DNA from: Roseovarius nubinhibens ISM
Lineage (GTDB): Bacteria; Pseudomonadota; Alphaproteobacteria; Rhodobacterales; Rhodobacteraceae
Length of the DNA: 64,000 bases
Direction of reading: 5' to 3'
NCBI RefSeq assembly: GCF_000152625.1
Contig: NZ_CH724156.1
Coordinates: 752,966 to 816,965 of the forward strand
Under the pieces are notes generated by a model. It did not search any database and was not told the origin of the DNA. It was given only the letters and a program-made list of their open reading frames with translations. Each line of letters starts with the position of its first letter. The first letter of the stretch is position 1. This document shows positions 18,462 through 27,293 of the stretch, one piece after another. Both the position numbers and the translations under genes were made by a program.

Positions 18462-19442
18462 TCACTCGAAATTGACGATCGAGTCGACCAGGTCCTTGCC
18501 ATAGGTCTCGTAATAGCCCTCATAGGCCGAGGCGATAGCCTCTTGGAACTTGGCTTTTTCTTCTGCCGACAGCGCGTTGACCTTCATGCCGCGCTCCTTG
18601 AGTGTCTCGACACCCGAGGTCTCGACATTGTCGACATAGCCGCGCATCGCTTCGACACCGGCCGCTGCCGCCTTTTCAAACGCCGCTTTCTGTTCGTCGT
18701 TGAGCCCGTCCCAGAACGGCTTCGACACCAACAGCATGGCGGGCGAATAGACATGGCCCGACAGCGTCAGATATTCTTGCACTTCGTCGAGCTTGACCGA
18801 CACGATCACCGAGAGCGGGTTTTCCTGCCCGTCGATCACGCCTTGCTGCAGCGAGGAAATCACCTCGGGCCAGGCCATCGGGGTCGGCGCCGCGCCCATC
18901 GCGTTGAACGCCGCCAGATGCACCGGGTTTTCCATGGTGCGGATCTTCAGACCTTCAACATCCGCCGGGGTCTCGATCGCATTGCGGTTGTTGGTGATAT
19001 GGCGAAAGCCCTGCTCGCCCCAGGCCAGACCATGCAGGCCGACGGCGTCGAACTTGGCGAGGATCTCCTGCCCGATCGGCCCGTCGAGAACCGCCCGCGC
19101 ATGGCTCAGATCCCGGAACAGGAAGGGGATGTCGAACACGCCGGTGTCACCGACGAAATTGGCCAGCGTCCCCGACGAGACGATGGTCGCCTCAACGGTG
19201 CCGAGCTGCAGCCCCTCGATCACTTCACGCTCGCCGCCAAGGCCGGACGAAGGGAAATGCTTGAAGCTGAACTGATCGCCGGTCTCGGCCAGCAGAACTT
19301 CTTCGAACTTGGCCGCCGCGACGCCGTAATGGCTGTCGGGGGCGAGCGCGTAACCGATCTTGATCTCGGTTTCGGCAAGGGCCGGCAGGCCCAGCGCCGC
19401 GAATGTCCCGGCAGCGGCCAGAACGCGCAGATTGAATGTCAT
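18462..19442 (-). CDS. TRAP transporter solute-binding protein (DctP)
   Basis: A 326-residue DctP-family protein. A signal peptide (MTFNLRVLAAAG..., ending near ALAE) is followed by IKIGYALAPDSHYGVAAAKFEE. The middle contains GLKIRTMENPVH, where the conserved Arg binds the carboxylate or other anion of the ligand, and QQGVIDGQENP. Start at 19442 follows GGGAGG. It captures the substrate of the minus-strand arm of the 16.6-32 kb divergon. The anion-binding Arg is compatible with either a carboxylate or a sulfonate. Confidence 0.92.
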   Translation of the reverse strand: MTFNLRVLAAAGTFAALGLPALAETEIKIGYALAPDSHYGVAAAKFEEVLLAETGDQFSFKHFPSSGLGGEREVIEGLQLGTVEATIVSSGTLANFVGDTGVFDIPFLFRDLSHARAVLDGPIGQEILAKFDAVGLHGLAWGEQGFRHITNNRNAIETPADVEGLKIRTMENPVHLAAFNAMGAAPTPMAWPEVISSLQQGVIDGQENPLSVIVSVKLDEVQEYLTLSGHVYSPAMLLVSKPFWDGLNDEQKAAFEKAAAAGVEAMRGYVDNVETSGVETLKERGMKVNALSAEEKAKFQEAIASAYEGYYETYGKDLVDSIVNFE

Positions 19443-19518
19443 GGATAGTCCTCCCAATGAATATGTCATCTAGTACACAAGCTGATTTTGCGGGGCAAGC
19501 CCGCCTCAGCCGATCCCC

Positions 19519-20400
19519 CTAATCGTTCGCCTGCACACGAAACAGCCGGATAAGCTCTGGCAGGTAGGCGCCGCCCTCCCCGGCCTCGATGGGCGCGGCA
19601 ATCGCTTGCGCCACCCCGTCGGCAATCGTCGTCTGGGCGCCCGCCGCCTCGGCCATGGCCCGGAAATAGTCGATATCCTTCTGCGCATTGCTGATCGCAA
19701 AGGGAAGCCCGTTTCGGTCGCCCTCGGTGATATAGGGCGCCAGCCGGTCGAGCGCGGCACTCGCACCGCCGCCCGCGCCCAGCACCTCGGCAAAGGTCCG
19801 GCCATCGATGCCGCTGTCCGCCGCATGGGCCGCCGCCTCCGCCAGAAGCGTCATAAAGCCGATAGAGACGTAATTGTGCAAAAGCTTGAGCTGATGCCCC
19901 TGCCCCAGCGCGCCCACATGCACCACCTCTTCGGTAAAGGAGGCAAGAACCGGCCGCACTTGGTCGAGCACCTCCGCCGCACCGCCCACCAAGAGATTGA
20001 GCGTGCCCGCATGGGCATGGTTCGCCGTCCGCGTCATCGGCGCGTCGAGATAGGCCCCGCCCGCCGCCGCAACAATCTCGGCCATGCGCCTCGTGGTCTC
20101 GGGCAGCGAGGTCGAACAATCGACAATCACCGTGCCAGGCTTGAGCCCGGCAAGCAGCCCGCCCTCGCCGGTGACCACCGCCTCGACCTGCGGCGCGCCG
20201 GTGACACAGAGGATCACCACATCCGACGCCGCCGCCACAGAACCCGCGCTGTCATGGCGTGTCGCGCCAAGCCCGATGAGCTCATCCACCGGCTGGTTGC
20301 CCGGATGGTTCAGAAACCCGAGGGCATAGCCGCCCTTGCGCATCACATTACGGGCAATCCCATGGCCCATGAGGCCGACGCCCACGATCCCGACTGTCAT
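19519..20400 (-). CDS. Beta-hydroxyacid dehydrogenase (3-hydroxyisobutyrate dehydrogenase family), variant substrate motif
   Basis: A 293-residue NAD(P)-dependent enzyme with Rossmann motif GVGLMGHG (residues 7-14) and catalytic Lys172 in QLKLLHNYVS. The substrate loop, normally DAPVSGG, reads DAPMTRT (119-125). This places Arg124 where E. coli sulfolactaldehyde reductase YihU has Arg123, and Ser179 aligns with YihU Ser178; YihU Asn174 is His175 here. It probably oxidises or reduces a short hydroxy/aldehyde compound carrying an anionic group other than a simple carboxylate. It lies between the aldehyde dehydrogenase and the TRAP binding protein in one operon. Confidence 0.8.
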   Translation of the reverse strand: MTVGIVGVGLMGHGIARNVMRKGGYALGFLNHPGNQPVDELIGLGATRHDSAGSVAAASDVVILCVTGAPQVEAVVTGEGGLLAGLKPGTVIVDCSTSLPETTRRMAEIVAAAGGAYLDAPMTRTANHAHAGTLNLLVGGAAEVLDQVRPVLASFTEEVVHVGALGQGHQLKLLHNYVSIGFMTLLAEAAAHAADSGIDGRTFAEVLGAGGGASAALDRLAPYITEGDRNGLPFAISNAQKDIDYFRAMAEAAGAQTTIADGVAQAIAAPIEAGEGGAYLPELIRLFRVQAND

Positions 20401-20425
20401 CTCTCGTCCCTCCTCGACCATCCCA

Positions 20426-21913
20426 TCACTCGGCATTGATCCAGATCGCCTTGGTGTCGAGATATTCCTCGACATGTTCGCGCCCGCCTTCGCGGCCATA
20501 GCCCGACATCTTGACCCCGCCAAAAGGCACCGCCGGGTCAATCGCATGGTACATATTGACCCAGACCGACCCCGCCTTGATCCGATGCGCCAGTTGATGC
20601 GCCGTGCCAAGATGGGTCGAAAACACCCCAGCGGCGAGCCCATAGGGCGTCGCATTGGCGCGCTCGACCACCTCGTCCAGCGTGTCAAACGGCAGCGCCG
20701 AAATCACCGGCCCGAAAATCTCTTCGCGCGCGATGGTCATCTCGTCGGTGACACCGGCAAACACCGTCGGCTTGTAGAAATGCCCGTTCTCGAACGCCGC
20801 CCCCTCGGGCGCCGCGCCGCCGGTCATCACCTCCGCGCCCTCGCGCCGCCCGGCCTCGAGATAGCCGCCAATCCGCTCGGCCTGCCGCGCCGAAATGATC
20901 GGGCCGATCTCGGTCTCTTCGTGGATACCATGGCCGAGACGCAGCCCGGCGGCATACTCCGCCACCCGGCGCACGAACTCGTCATGAATTTCCCGCGCCA
21001 CAAAGAGCCGCGACCCCGCAATACAGATCTGCCCCGAATTGGCGAAAACGGACATGGCCGCCACCGGCACCGCCTTGTCGATATCCGCATCGCGGCAGAC
21101 GATCACCGGGGATTTCCCGCCGAGCTCAAGCGCCACCCGCTTGAGATTGCCGGTCGCCGCCCGCGCGATGGCCTGCCCCGTCGCGGTCGAGCCGGTAAAG
21201 ACGATCTTGTCGACCCCGGGATGCGCCGCAAGCGCCGCCCCGGCATCGGACCCATGACCCGTCACGATGTTGAGCACCCCATCAGGAAGCCCCGCCTCCT
21301 GCATCAGCTTGGCGATCAACAGCACCGTCAGCGACGCCTCTTCCGAGGGTTTGAGAACCACGGTGCACCCGGTGGCCAGCGCCGGCCCAATCTTCCAGAT
21401 CGACCCCGCAATCGGCGCGTTCCACGGAATGATCGCCCCCACCACGCCCACCGGCTCGCGCACGGTCGAGGAATAGATCTCGCCAGGGAAAGAATTGGGA
21501 ATGGTCTCGCCATGGATGGCCACCGCCTGCCCCGCGTAATAGCGCAGCATGCCGAGAACCCGACGGCTGTTGGCCAGCGTGCGCTGAATCGGCATCCCCA
21601 TATCGAGCGTATCCGACAGGCAGAGCGTCTCCCATTCCGCCTCGAACCGCTCGGCAATGCGCAGCAACAGCGCCTGCCGCTCGAACGGCGTGAACTTGGC
21701 CCAGGGCCCCTCGAACGCCGCCCGCGCCGCCGCGACGGCCGCGTCAATGTCCTCGGCCCCGCCCTTCGGCACCGTGGCCAAAAGCCCGCCATCGGCCGGG
21801 TTGCGCGCCTCCATCACCTCACCCGATTGCGCCGCACACCACTTGCCACCAATCACCATGGGGCGAAAACCCCCGTCATAGAGCTTTGCCACGCGCGCCT
21901 GCCAATCCGTCAT
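20426..21913 (-). CDS. NAD(P)-dependent aldehyde dehydrogenase
   Basis: A 495-residue ALDH-superfamily enzyme. Visible are IIPWNAP (cofactor site), TGSTATGQ, LELGGKSP with the general-base Glu, and SGQICIAGSR with the catalytic Cys. Near the C-terminus EIFGPV and PFGGVKMSGYGRE complete the family pattern. It oxidises an aldehyde to the acid. As first gene of the operon with the beta-hydroxyacid dehydrogenase and the TRAP importer, it most simply forms an alcohol-to-aldehyde-to-acid pair with that dehydrogenase. The substrate cannot be read from sequence; sulfolactaldehyde is one possibility. Confidence 0.88.
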   Translation of the reverse strand: MTDWQARVAKLYDGGFRPMVIGGKWCAAQSGEVMEARNPADGGLLATVPKGGAEDIDAAVAAARAAFEGPWAKFTPFERQALLLRIAERFEAEWETLCLSDTLDMGMPIQRTLANSRRVLGMLRYYAGQAVAIHGETIPNSFPGEIYSSTVREPVGVVGAIIPWNAPIAGSIWKIGPALATGCTVVLKPSEEASLTVLLIAKLMQEAGLPDGVLNIVTGHGSDAGAALAAHPGVDKIVFTGSTATGQAIARAATGNLKRVALELGGKSPVIVCRDADIDKAVPVAAMSVFANSGQICIAGSRLFVAREIHDEFVRRVAEYAAGLRLGHGIHEETEIGPIISARQAERIGGYLEAGRREGAEVMTGGAAPEGAAFENGHFYKPTVFAGVTDEMTIAREEIFGPVISALPFDTLDEVVERANATPYGLAAGVFSTHLGTAHQLAHRIKAGSVWVNMYHAIDPAVPFGGVKMSGYGREGGREHVEEYLDTKAIWINAE

Positions 21914-22163
21914 ATCTTTCCCTCGCCTAAAGGATGTTTCATAGGGGTCAGCGCGTATGTGCCTCAGGATGCGACGGGGTACAATGGGGCCTTATGCCGA
22001 ACAGAGCCAGCGCCGGGCGACTTGCTGCCGGGAAAGCTGACCTCACAGCAGGGAACGATCCGACACTCAAATGCTCTGGCAAAAAACCTCGCATCTGGTC
22101 AGAATGCTTCGGATCACGGCGTGCCCTTGGCTGACCCCGTGACGAGGTCAGGAGAAGTGGCGC

Positions 22164-22943
22164 ATGTCGAAACACCCAGCTGAATTGAAACCGACCGCCA
22201 CTGGAACGGTCGCCAAGGCGATGCAGATCCTGACCCTGGTCACCGCCCCACCCCGGCATTTCTCGACCGTGACAGAAATCGCCGAAGAGCTCGCCATCCC
22301 CCGGCCTACGGCCACCCGTCTCGTCAACAACCTGATCAAGCTTGGCATGCTCAAACGCGAAGGCGGCGGCAAGAAAATCATTGAAGGCGACGATCTGGTC
22401 GGTTTGGCCAGCGCCGCGCTGACCGGATCAGCGAGCCGCGGACCGCGCCATGAAATCCTGCACGAGCTGGTGCTGGCCACCCGCGAAACCGCGAATATCG
22501 GCACATTGGTTAACGGTCAGGTCGTCTATCTCGACCGGGTCGAGGCGCTCTGGCCGTTGGCCTTCCGCCTCGAAGTTGGCAGCCGGGTGCCGCTCTATTG
22601 CTCCGCACTGGGCAAGCTGGTGCTGGCGATGATGCCCGAGGTGCAGCTTGCCAAATACCTCGAAACGGTGGCGCTACGCCCGCTGACCCAGAACACGATC
22701 CAGACCCGGGACGCGCTCGCCAAAGAGATCGCGCAGATTCGCAAGGACGGCATTTCCGTCGATCGCGAAGAATGTTTCGAAGGGGTGATCGGCATCGCAG
22801 TGCCGGTGATCGCGGCCCCGCCCACCATCGGGCTCGCGCTCGTCGCGCCCAGCAGCCGCCAGACCCCCGAAGGCCTGCGCCAATTGGTTCCGCTGATGCA
22901 GGATGCGGCCGAACGACTGGCAAAATGCTACAGTTCCGAGTGA
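22164..22943 (+). CDS. IclR-family transcriptional regulator
   Basis: A 259-residue IclR protein. The N-terminal winged helix (FSTVTEIAEELAIPRPTATRLVNNLIKLGMLKRE) is followed by a GAF-like effector domain with VGSRVPLYCSALGKLVLA and EECFEGVIGIAVPV, both family hallmarks. It is divergent from the aldehyde-dehydrogenase operon (250 bp between starts) and directly upstream of the second TRAP operon, whose promoter carries a large palindrome. It is therefore the best candidate regulator of both arms. A GGTCAGGAG-type ribosome-binding site precedes the start. Confidence 0.9.
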   Translation: MSKHPAELKPTATGTVAKAMQILTLVTAPPRHFSTVTEIAEELAIPRPTATRLVNNLIKLGMLKREGGGKKIIEGDDLVGLASAALTGSASRGPRHEILHELVLATRETANIGTLVNGQVVYLDRVEALWPLAFRLEVGSRVPLYCSALGKLVLAMMPEVQLAKYLETVALRPLTQNTIQTRDALAKEIAQIRKDGISVDREECFEGVIGIAVPVIAAPPTIGLALVAPSSRQTPEGLRQLVPLMQDAAERLAKCYSSE

Positions 22944-23020
22944 GCTGAGCCCCCGCTTTCCGCCCCATCCCCCCAATTTCTGTCGCGACTACATGGGCTT
23001 GCACCTGTGCAAAAGAAACG

Positions 23021-23068
23021 TTGACTTATGTCCACTATGTGATCAACTATTAATCACATAGTGGACAT
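23021..23068 (+). promoter_or_regulatory. Promoter region with a 41-bp perfect inverted-repeat operator
   Basis: A perfect 16-bp inverted repeat: left arm 23028-23043 (ATGTCCACTATGTGAT), 9-base spacer, right arm 23053-23068 (ATCACATAGTGGACAT). A TTGACT box resembling a -35 element lies at 23021-23026, and the spacer is A+T-rich where a -10 would fall, although no -10 hexamer matches well. Each arm itself contains a near-palindrome, TCCAC-TAT-GTGAT, so the site may bind two dimers. It lies 85 bases after the IclR stop and just upstream of the second TRAP operon, so IclR repression or activation is likely. Confidence 0.75.
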
Positions 23069-23093
23069 GCTAACGACTTGGGAGGGGAGTTGC

Positions 23094-23183
23094 ATGAGGG
23101 AGGAAACGGCACGAGATCTGCCGCCCGGCTTGCGAGCAGGGGCGCAGACACATGGCCCGCAGAGCGGGACGCACGCATCATGA
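23094..23183 (+). CDS. Possible 29-residue leader peptide overlapping the TRAP small-permease start
   Basis: ATG at 23094 lies three bases after a strong GGGAGGGGAG ribosome-binding site. The frame runs 29 codons (MREETARDLPPG...) and stops at 23181-23183, overlapping the ATG of the small permease (23180) as ATGA. The permease ATG itself has only a weak site. This is the classic layout of a translationally coupled leader. It may instead be fortuitous, with the permease starting at an upstream TTG (23078). No homologue is recognised. Confidence 0.4.
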   Translation: MREETARDLPPGLRAGAQTHGPQSGTHAS

Positions 23184-23692
23184 CCCGGCTTTTGAACAGG
23201 TGGCATGATGCAGAGCGTCTGGCGATGCTCTGGCTCTACGCTTTCATCACCGTCACCATCATCATCGAGGTGCTGCGGCGTTTCGTTTTCGATTTCTCAT
23301 CGATCTGGGGCGAAGAGGCCGCACGCTATGCCTTTATCTATCTGGTCTGGATTGGCGCCGCCGTCGGTGTGCGCAACCGCTCGCATATCAGCTTTTCGAT
23401 TCTCGTCGACATCCTGCCCGCCCGGGGCGCCGCGACCTTTTCGATCTTCGGCAATCTGGCCGTCATGACCTTTGCAGGCTTCGCGCTCTACTGGTCGATC
23501 GAGCCGGTGCTGACCTCGCTCAAATATGGCTCTGTCTCCGAAGGGCTGCAACTGTCGCGCGCATGGTTCCTCGTCGCGGTGCCGCTTGGCTTCACCCTGG
23601 TGATGCTGCGCGCCATCGAGGCGACCATCGCGGACATCCGCGCCTTCGCCTCCAATCGCCGCCCGCCCTCGGGCGAAAAGCTCTTCGATTAA
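23180..23692 (+). CDS. TRAP transporter small permease (DctQ), second system
   Basis: A 170-residue protein with four hydrophobic segments and the DctQ motif SIWGEEAARYAFIYLVWIGAAVGVRNRSH. The ATG at 23180 gives the usual short N-terminus; a TTG at 23078 would add 34 unconserved residues. It pairs with the large permease ten bases downstream. Its binding protein is encoded 5.3 kb further on, after four enzyme and membrane genes, which is an unusual separation. Confidence 0.9.
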   Translation: MTRLLNRWHDAERLAMLWLYAFITVTIIIEVLRRFVFDFSSIWGEEAARYAFIYLVWIGAAVGVRNRSHISFSILVDILPARGAATFSIFGNLAVMTFAGFALYWSIEPVLTSLKYGSVSEGLQLSRAWFLVAVPLGFTLVMLRAIEATIADIRAFASNRRPPSGEKLFD

Positions 23693-23701
23693 GGATTTCA
23701 G

Positions 23702-25006
23702 ATGCTCTATGGTGGTGTAGAAACGACGCTCGAGCTTGGATGGGATGTCATCGGCCCGCTCCTGCTGTTACTGGTCCTCTTCCTGTTCTCGGTCCCCGTC
23801 TGGGTGTCGCTCGGCCTGACCGCGCTGGTCATGCTCTGGTCCACCGGGGTGCTGCCGCTCTCGCTTCTCGGCGAAAGCCTGTTCAGCGGCGTCGACCACT
23901 ACGCCCTGATCGCCATCCCGCTCTACCTGCTGACCGGTGATGCGCTGGTGCGCACGGGCCTGTCCAAGAAACTACTCGATTTCGCCGAGGCCACGATGGG
24001 CTCGCTGCGCTCGGGCATGGGCACGTCGACGGTGCTGGGTTGCGGATTTTTCTCGAGCATCTCTGGATCGGACGCCGCAGGCTGTGCCGCCGTCGGACGG
24101 ATGACCTACAGCCGCCTCGTCGAAAAGGGCTATCCGCCCAGCTATGCCGCGGCCCTCGTCGCCGCCGGCTCCTGCACCGGTATCCTGATCCCGCCCTCCA
24201 TCGCCTATATCATCATCGGCATGATCCTCGGCATCTCTGCGGCGAGCCTCTTTGTCGCGGCCATCGTGCCCGGCGTGCTGGTGCTCGTGTCGATCATGAT
24301 CACCAATACCATCCTGAACCGCATTCATGGCTATGAGAACAGCAGTAGCACATTCTCCTTCCGCAACTGGCTCGCGGCACTGTGGAGCGCGAAATTCGCC
24401 CTCTCCATCCCGCTGATCATTCTCGGGGGCATCTATTCCGGCATTTTCACCCCGACCGAAGCCGCCGCCGTGGCCGTGGCCGTCACCCTGATCATCGGCT
24501 TTGCCAGCGGCACGCTCACCATGGCACAAGTGCCCGCGATGCTGTGGAGCTCGGCCAAGGTCAACGGGATCATCGTGCCGATCATCGCGGTCGCGCTGCC
24601 GCTGGCTCAGGCGCTGGCGCTGGTTCAGGTCCCCCAAGGCTTTGCCCAGTTCATCCGCGGCATCACCGACGATCCAAATCTGACCATCCTGCTGATGCTC
24701 GGGGTCTTCATCATCGCGGGCTGCGTGATGGAGGCGACACCGAACATCGTCATCCTCGCCCCGATCATGTTCCCGCTCGCGCAGGAAATCGGGATGAACG
24801 ACATCCAGTTCTGCATTTTCCTGATCACCTCGCTGGGGGTCGGCTTCATCACGCCGCCGCTAGGGCTCAATCTCTTCGTCATCTCCTCGGTCACCGGCGA
24901 CTCTATCCTGTCGGTCGCGGGACGCTCGTTGCCTTACGTCTTCTCGATGTTGCTCGTCGTCCTGCTGATCGCCTTTGTCCCGGCCATTTCGACATGGTGG
25001 ATGTGA
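23702..25006 (+). CDS. TRAP transporter large permease (DctM), second system
   Basis: A 434-residue membrane protein with about 12 hydrophobic segments. It shows DctM hallmarks: GVDHYALIAIPLYLLTGD, SSISGSDAAGCAAVG, TPTEAAAVA and GVGFITPPLGLNLFV. AAGGA lies upstream of the ATG. It forms the carrier with the preceding small permease and the Tat-exported binding protein at 29003-30163. Confidence 0.92.
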   Translation: MLYGGVETTLELGWDVIGPLLLLLVLFLFSVPVWVSLGLTALVMLWSTGVLPLSLLGESLFSGVDHYALIAIPLYLLTGDALVRTGLSKKLLDFAEATMGSLRSGMGTSTVLGCGFFSSISGSDAAGCAAVGRMTYSRLVEKGYPPSYAAALVAAGSCTGILIPPSIAYIIIGMILGISAASLFVAAIVPGVLVLVSIMITNTILNRIHGYENSSSTFSFRNWLAALWSAKFALSIPLIILGGIYSGIFTPTEAAAVAVAVTLIIGFASGTLTMAQVPAMLWSSAKVNGIIVPIIAVALPLAQALALVQVPQGFAQFIRGITDDPNLTILLMLGVFIIAGCVMEATPNIVILAPIMFPLAQEIGMNDIQFCIFLITSLGVGFITPPLGLNLFVISSVTGDSILSVAGRSLPYVFSMLLVVLLIAFVPAISTWWM

Positions 25007-25052
25007 TGCACCCAACCCCTTTTCAACGCGCTGTTTCAACAAGAGGCCTCCT

Positions 25053-27293
25053 ATGACTTCCGAACCTTCTTCGCCCTTGGCCACAGATCAATTCGCCGCC
25101 AAGCTCGAGCCTCTGACGGTCGACACCCCCTGCTGGACCCTGACCACGGACGAAACCGATCTGCGCGCCGTGCCAGTGGCCGAACTGGCACGGATGCTCG
25201 AACAGCTCTTTCTCATCCGCCATTTCGAAGAACGTCTGCTCGAGCTGAGCAAAGAAGGCCTGCTGCACGGCCCAGCCCATGCCAGCATCGGCCAGGAAGG
25301 CGCCGCCGTCGGCCTAATGTCGGCCCTGACCTCCGGCGACAAGATCAACGGCACCCACCGGATGCACCATCAGTTTCTGGCCAAGACGCTCAACCATGCG
25401 CTGGTCGCCGAATATGATCCGCTCGATCAGGGGTTTCCGCAGGCTGCCCAAGAGGTTGTGTTCAAAACCTACTCCGAAATCCTCGGTCTCAAATCCGGCT
25501 ATTGCGGCGGCCGTGGCGGCTCGATGCATCTGCGCGAACCCGAGGCAGGCGTGCTCGGCTCCAACGCCATCGTCGGCGGCAACATCCCCCATGCGGTGGG
25601 CTATGCGCTGGCTGACAAGATGCGCGGCGAACGGGCCATCTCTGTCGCCTTCTTCGGCGATGGCGCCATGCAGATCGGCACCGCCTATGAGGCAATGAAC
25701 CTTGCCGCGCTCTACACGACCCCGACCGTCTTTGTGGTCGAAAACAACCAATATGCGGTCTCGACCCATGTGTCAGAGCAGACCCGCGAAACTCGCCTGA
25801 GCCTGCGTGGCCTTGGCCTCGGCATCCCTTCGATCACTTTCGACGGCATGGATGTCATCGCCGCCCGCCGCGCCATGGAAACCGCCCGCAAGATCATCGA
25901 GACCTCCGGCGGCCCGGTGCTGCTCGAGGCCCGCACCTATCGCCACCTCCACCAATCCGGCCCGCTCAAAGGCAGCGCCTTCGGCTATCGCGACAAGGCC
26001 GAGGAAGACGCCTGGCTCGCCCGCGATCCGGCCACGACCCTGCCTCAGCAGATCCTGCGGGCCGGCCTGCTCACCGAGGCCCAGATCGACACGCTCCGCA
26101 GCCGGGCCACCGCCGCAGTCGATGACACTCTGGATCGCTTGATCGAAGGTAGCGGCAAGGACCGTCGTCTCAAACCCGATCTCTGGCCCGATCCTGCCAC
26201 CGTCGAATACGGCATCCGGGGCGACCTCTCGGAACTCGCGGACAAGCGCCATCTCGAAGAACGCGACCTCACTGCCGAAACCGGCGTCGAGGCGAAATTC
26301 CACGATGTCATCTCCGAAGTCATGCTGCGCAACATGGAGAAATTCGACGGGCTCTTCGTGCTCGGCGAGGATGTTCACCGGCTGCGCGGCGGCACCGCAG
26401 GCGCGACCCGCGGCATCGCCGAGCGCTTTCCCGACCGTCTCCTCGGCACGCCGATCTGCGAAAATGGCTTTACCGGCATGGCCCTCGGCGCGGCGCTCAA
26501 TGGCGCGCGCCCGGTGGTCGAAATCATGTACCCCGATTTCTCGCTCGTCGCCGCCGATCAGCTCTTCAACCAGATTGCCAAGGTGCGCCACATGTTCGGC
26601 GGTGACTTCCCCGTGCCCGTCGTCGTGCGCAGCCGTGTCACCCAGGGCACCGGCTATGGATCGCAGCATTCGATGGACGCCTCGGGGCTCTTCACCCTCT
26701 ATCCGGGCTGGCGCGTTGTCGCCCCCTCGACGCCGCATGACTATATCGGGCTGATGAACGCGGCCATTGCCTGCGACGACCCGGTCCTCGTGGTCGAATA
26801 TAACGAACTCTTCCAGAACAAGGGCCAGGTCCCCACGGGCGATTGGGATTACATCATCCCCTTCGGCAAGGCCCGCATCGCCCGCCCCGGCACACAGGCG
26901 ACCATCCTCACCTATGGCCCGATGGTCGAGAGTTGCACCAAACTCTGCGACAGCACCGGGCTCGATGCCGAGGTGATCGATCTGCGCACGCTCGACCCGC
27001 TCGGGCTCGATTGGGAAACGATCACCGCCAGCGTGGCCAAGACCAACGCGCTTTTGATGGTCGAACAGACCACCCGCGGCACCTCCATCGGCTCGCGGGT
27101 GGTCAACGACGCCCAGCGCCGCCTGTTCAACCATCTCGACTATGAAATCCTTCATGTGACCGGCACGGAATCCTCCGCCGTGGTCTCCAAAGTGCTCGAA
27201 GAGGCGGCCTTTGCCCGCCCCGCCGATGTCGAAGCCGCGCTGCGACAGGTCATCTCGGACCGCCATCCCGCCCTGCAAGGAGCCTCCGCATGA
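25053..27293 (+). CDS. Fused alpha/beta TPP-dependent dehydrogenase E1 component (acetoin/2-oxoacid dehydrogenase type)
   Basis: A 746-residue fusion. The alpha half (about 45-365) has the thiamine-diphosphate motif GDGAMQ (202-207) ending in ENNQYA (230-235), plus the GGRGGSMH loop. The beta half (from about 412) has GLFVLGEDVHRLRGGTAGATRG, ICENGFTGMALGAALNG and PVVVRSRVTQGTG. Such E1 enzymes cleave a 2-oxoacid or an acetoin-like alpha-hydroxyketone and pass the acyl unit to a lipoyl domain. AcoA/AcoB of acetoin systems are normally separate chains. The partner is the AcoC-like E2 at 30235; no E3 gene is present. An earlier in-frame start (24975) overlaps the TRAP gene and was rejected. Confidence 0.88.
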   Translation: MTSEPSSPLATDQFAAKLEPLTVDTPCWTLTTDETDLRAVPVAELARMLEQLFLIRHFEERLLELSKEGLLHGPAHASIGQEGAAVGLMSALTSGDKINGTHRMHHQFLAKTLNHALVAEYDPLDQGFPQAAQEVVFKTYSEILGLKSGYCGGRGGSMHLREPEAGVLGSNAIVGGNIPHAVGYALADKMRGERAISVAFFGDGAMQIGTAYEAMNLAALYTTPTVFVVENNQYAVSTHVSEQTRETRLSLRGLGLGIPSITFDGMDVIAARRAMETARKIIETSGGPVLLEARTYRHLHQSGPLKGSAFGYRDKAEEDAWLARDPATTLPQQILRAGLLTEAQIDTLRSRATAAVDDTLDRLIEGSGKDRRLKPDLWPDPATVEYGIRGDLSELADKRHLEERDLTAETGVEAKFHDVISEVMLRNMEKFDGLFVLGEDVHRLRGGTAGATRGIAERFPDRLLGTPICENGFTGMALGAALNGARPVVEIMYPDFSLVAADQLFNQIAKVRHMFGGDFPVPVVVRSRVTQGTGYGSQHSMDASGLFTLYPGWRVVAPSTPHDYIGLMNAAIACDDPVLVVEYNELFQNKGQVPTGDWDYIIPFGKARIARPGTQATILTYGPMVESCTKLCDSTGLDAEVIDLRTLDPLGLDWETITASVAKTNALLMVEQTTRGTSIGSRVVNDAQRRLFNHLDYEILHVTGTESSAVVSKVLEEAAFARPADVEAALRQVISDRHPALQGASA

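Noticed and set aside
19490..19504. GCGGG/CCCGC hairpin before the TRAP binding protein gene as a terminator
   Set aside because: Only five base pairs and no T-run on the minus strand; co-transcription with the upstream dehydrogenase remains more likely.
20336..22183. 615-codon plus-strand frame over the aldehyde dehydrogenase
   Set aside because: Arg/His/Pro-rich shadow; the minus strand carries the complete ALDH motif set.
22164..22943. IclR gene as the BhcR regulator of the beta-hydroxyaspartate cycle
   Set aside because: It lies 18 kb from the bhc operon, next to its own palindrome and TRAP operon, while a GntR gene is directly divergent from the bhc operon.
23044..23054. A -10 hexamer for the TTGACT box at 23021
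   Set aside because: AACTAT at 18-base and TATTAA at 22-base spacing match poorly or are too far; the promoter is described without a fixed -10.
24975..25052. 26-residue N-terminal extension of the fused E1
   Set aside because: It overlaps the end of the TRAP permease gene, has no ribosome-binding site and is not part of the E1 fold; ATG 25053 is better.
25773..27278. 501-codon open frame opposite the fused E1
   Set aside because: Antisense of a gene with intact thiamine-diphosphate motifs; no family resemblance.
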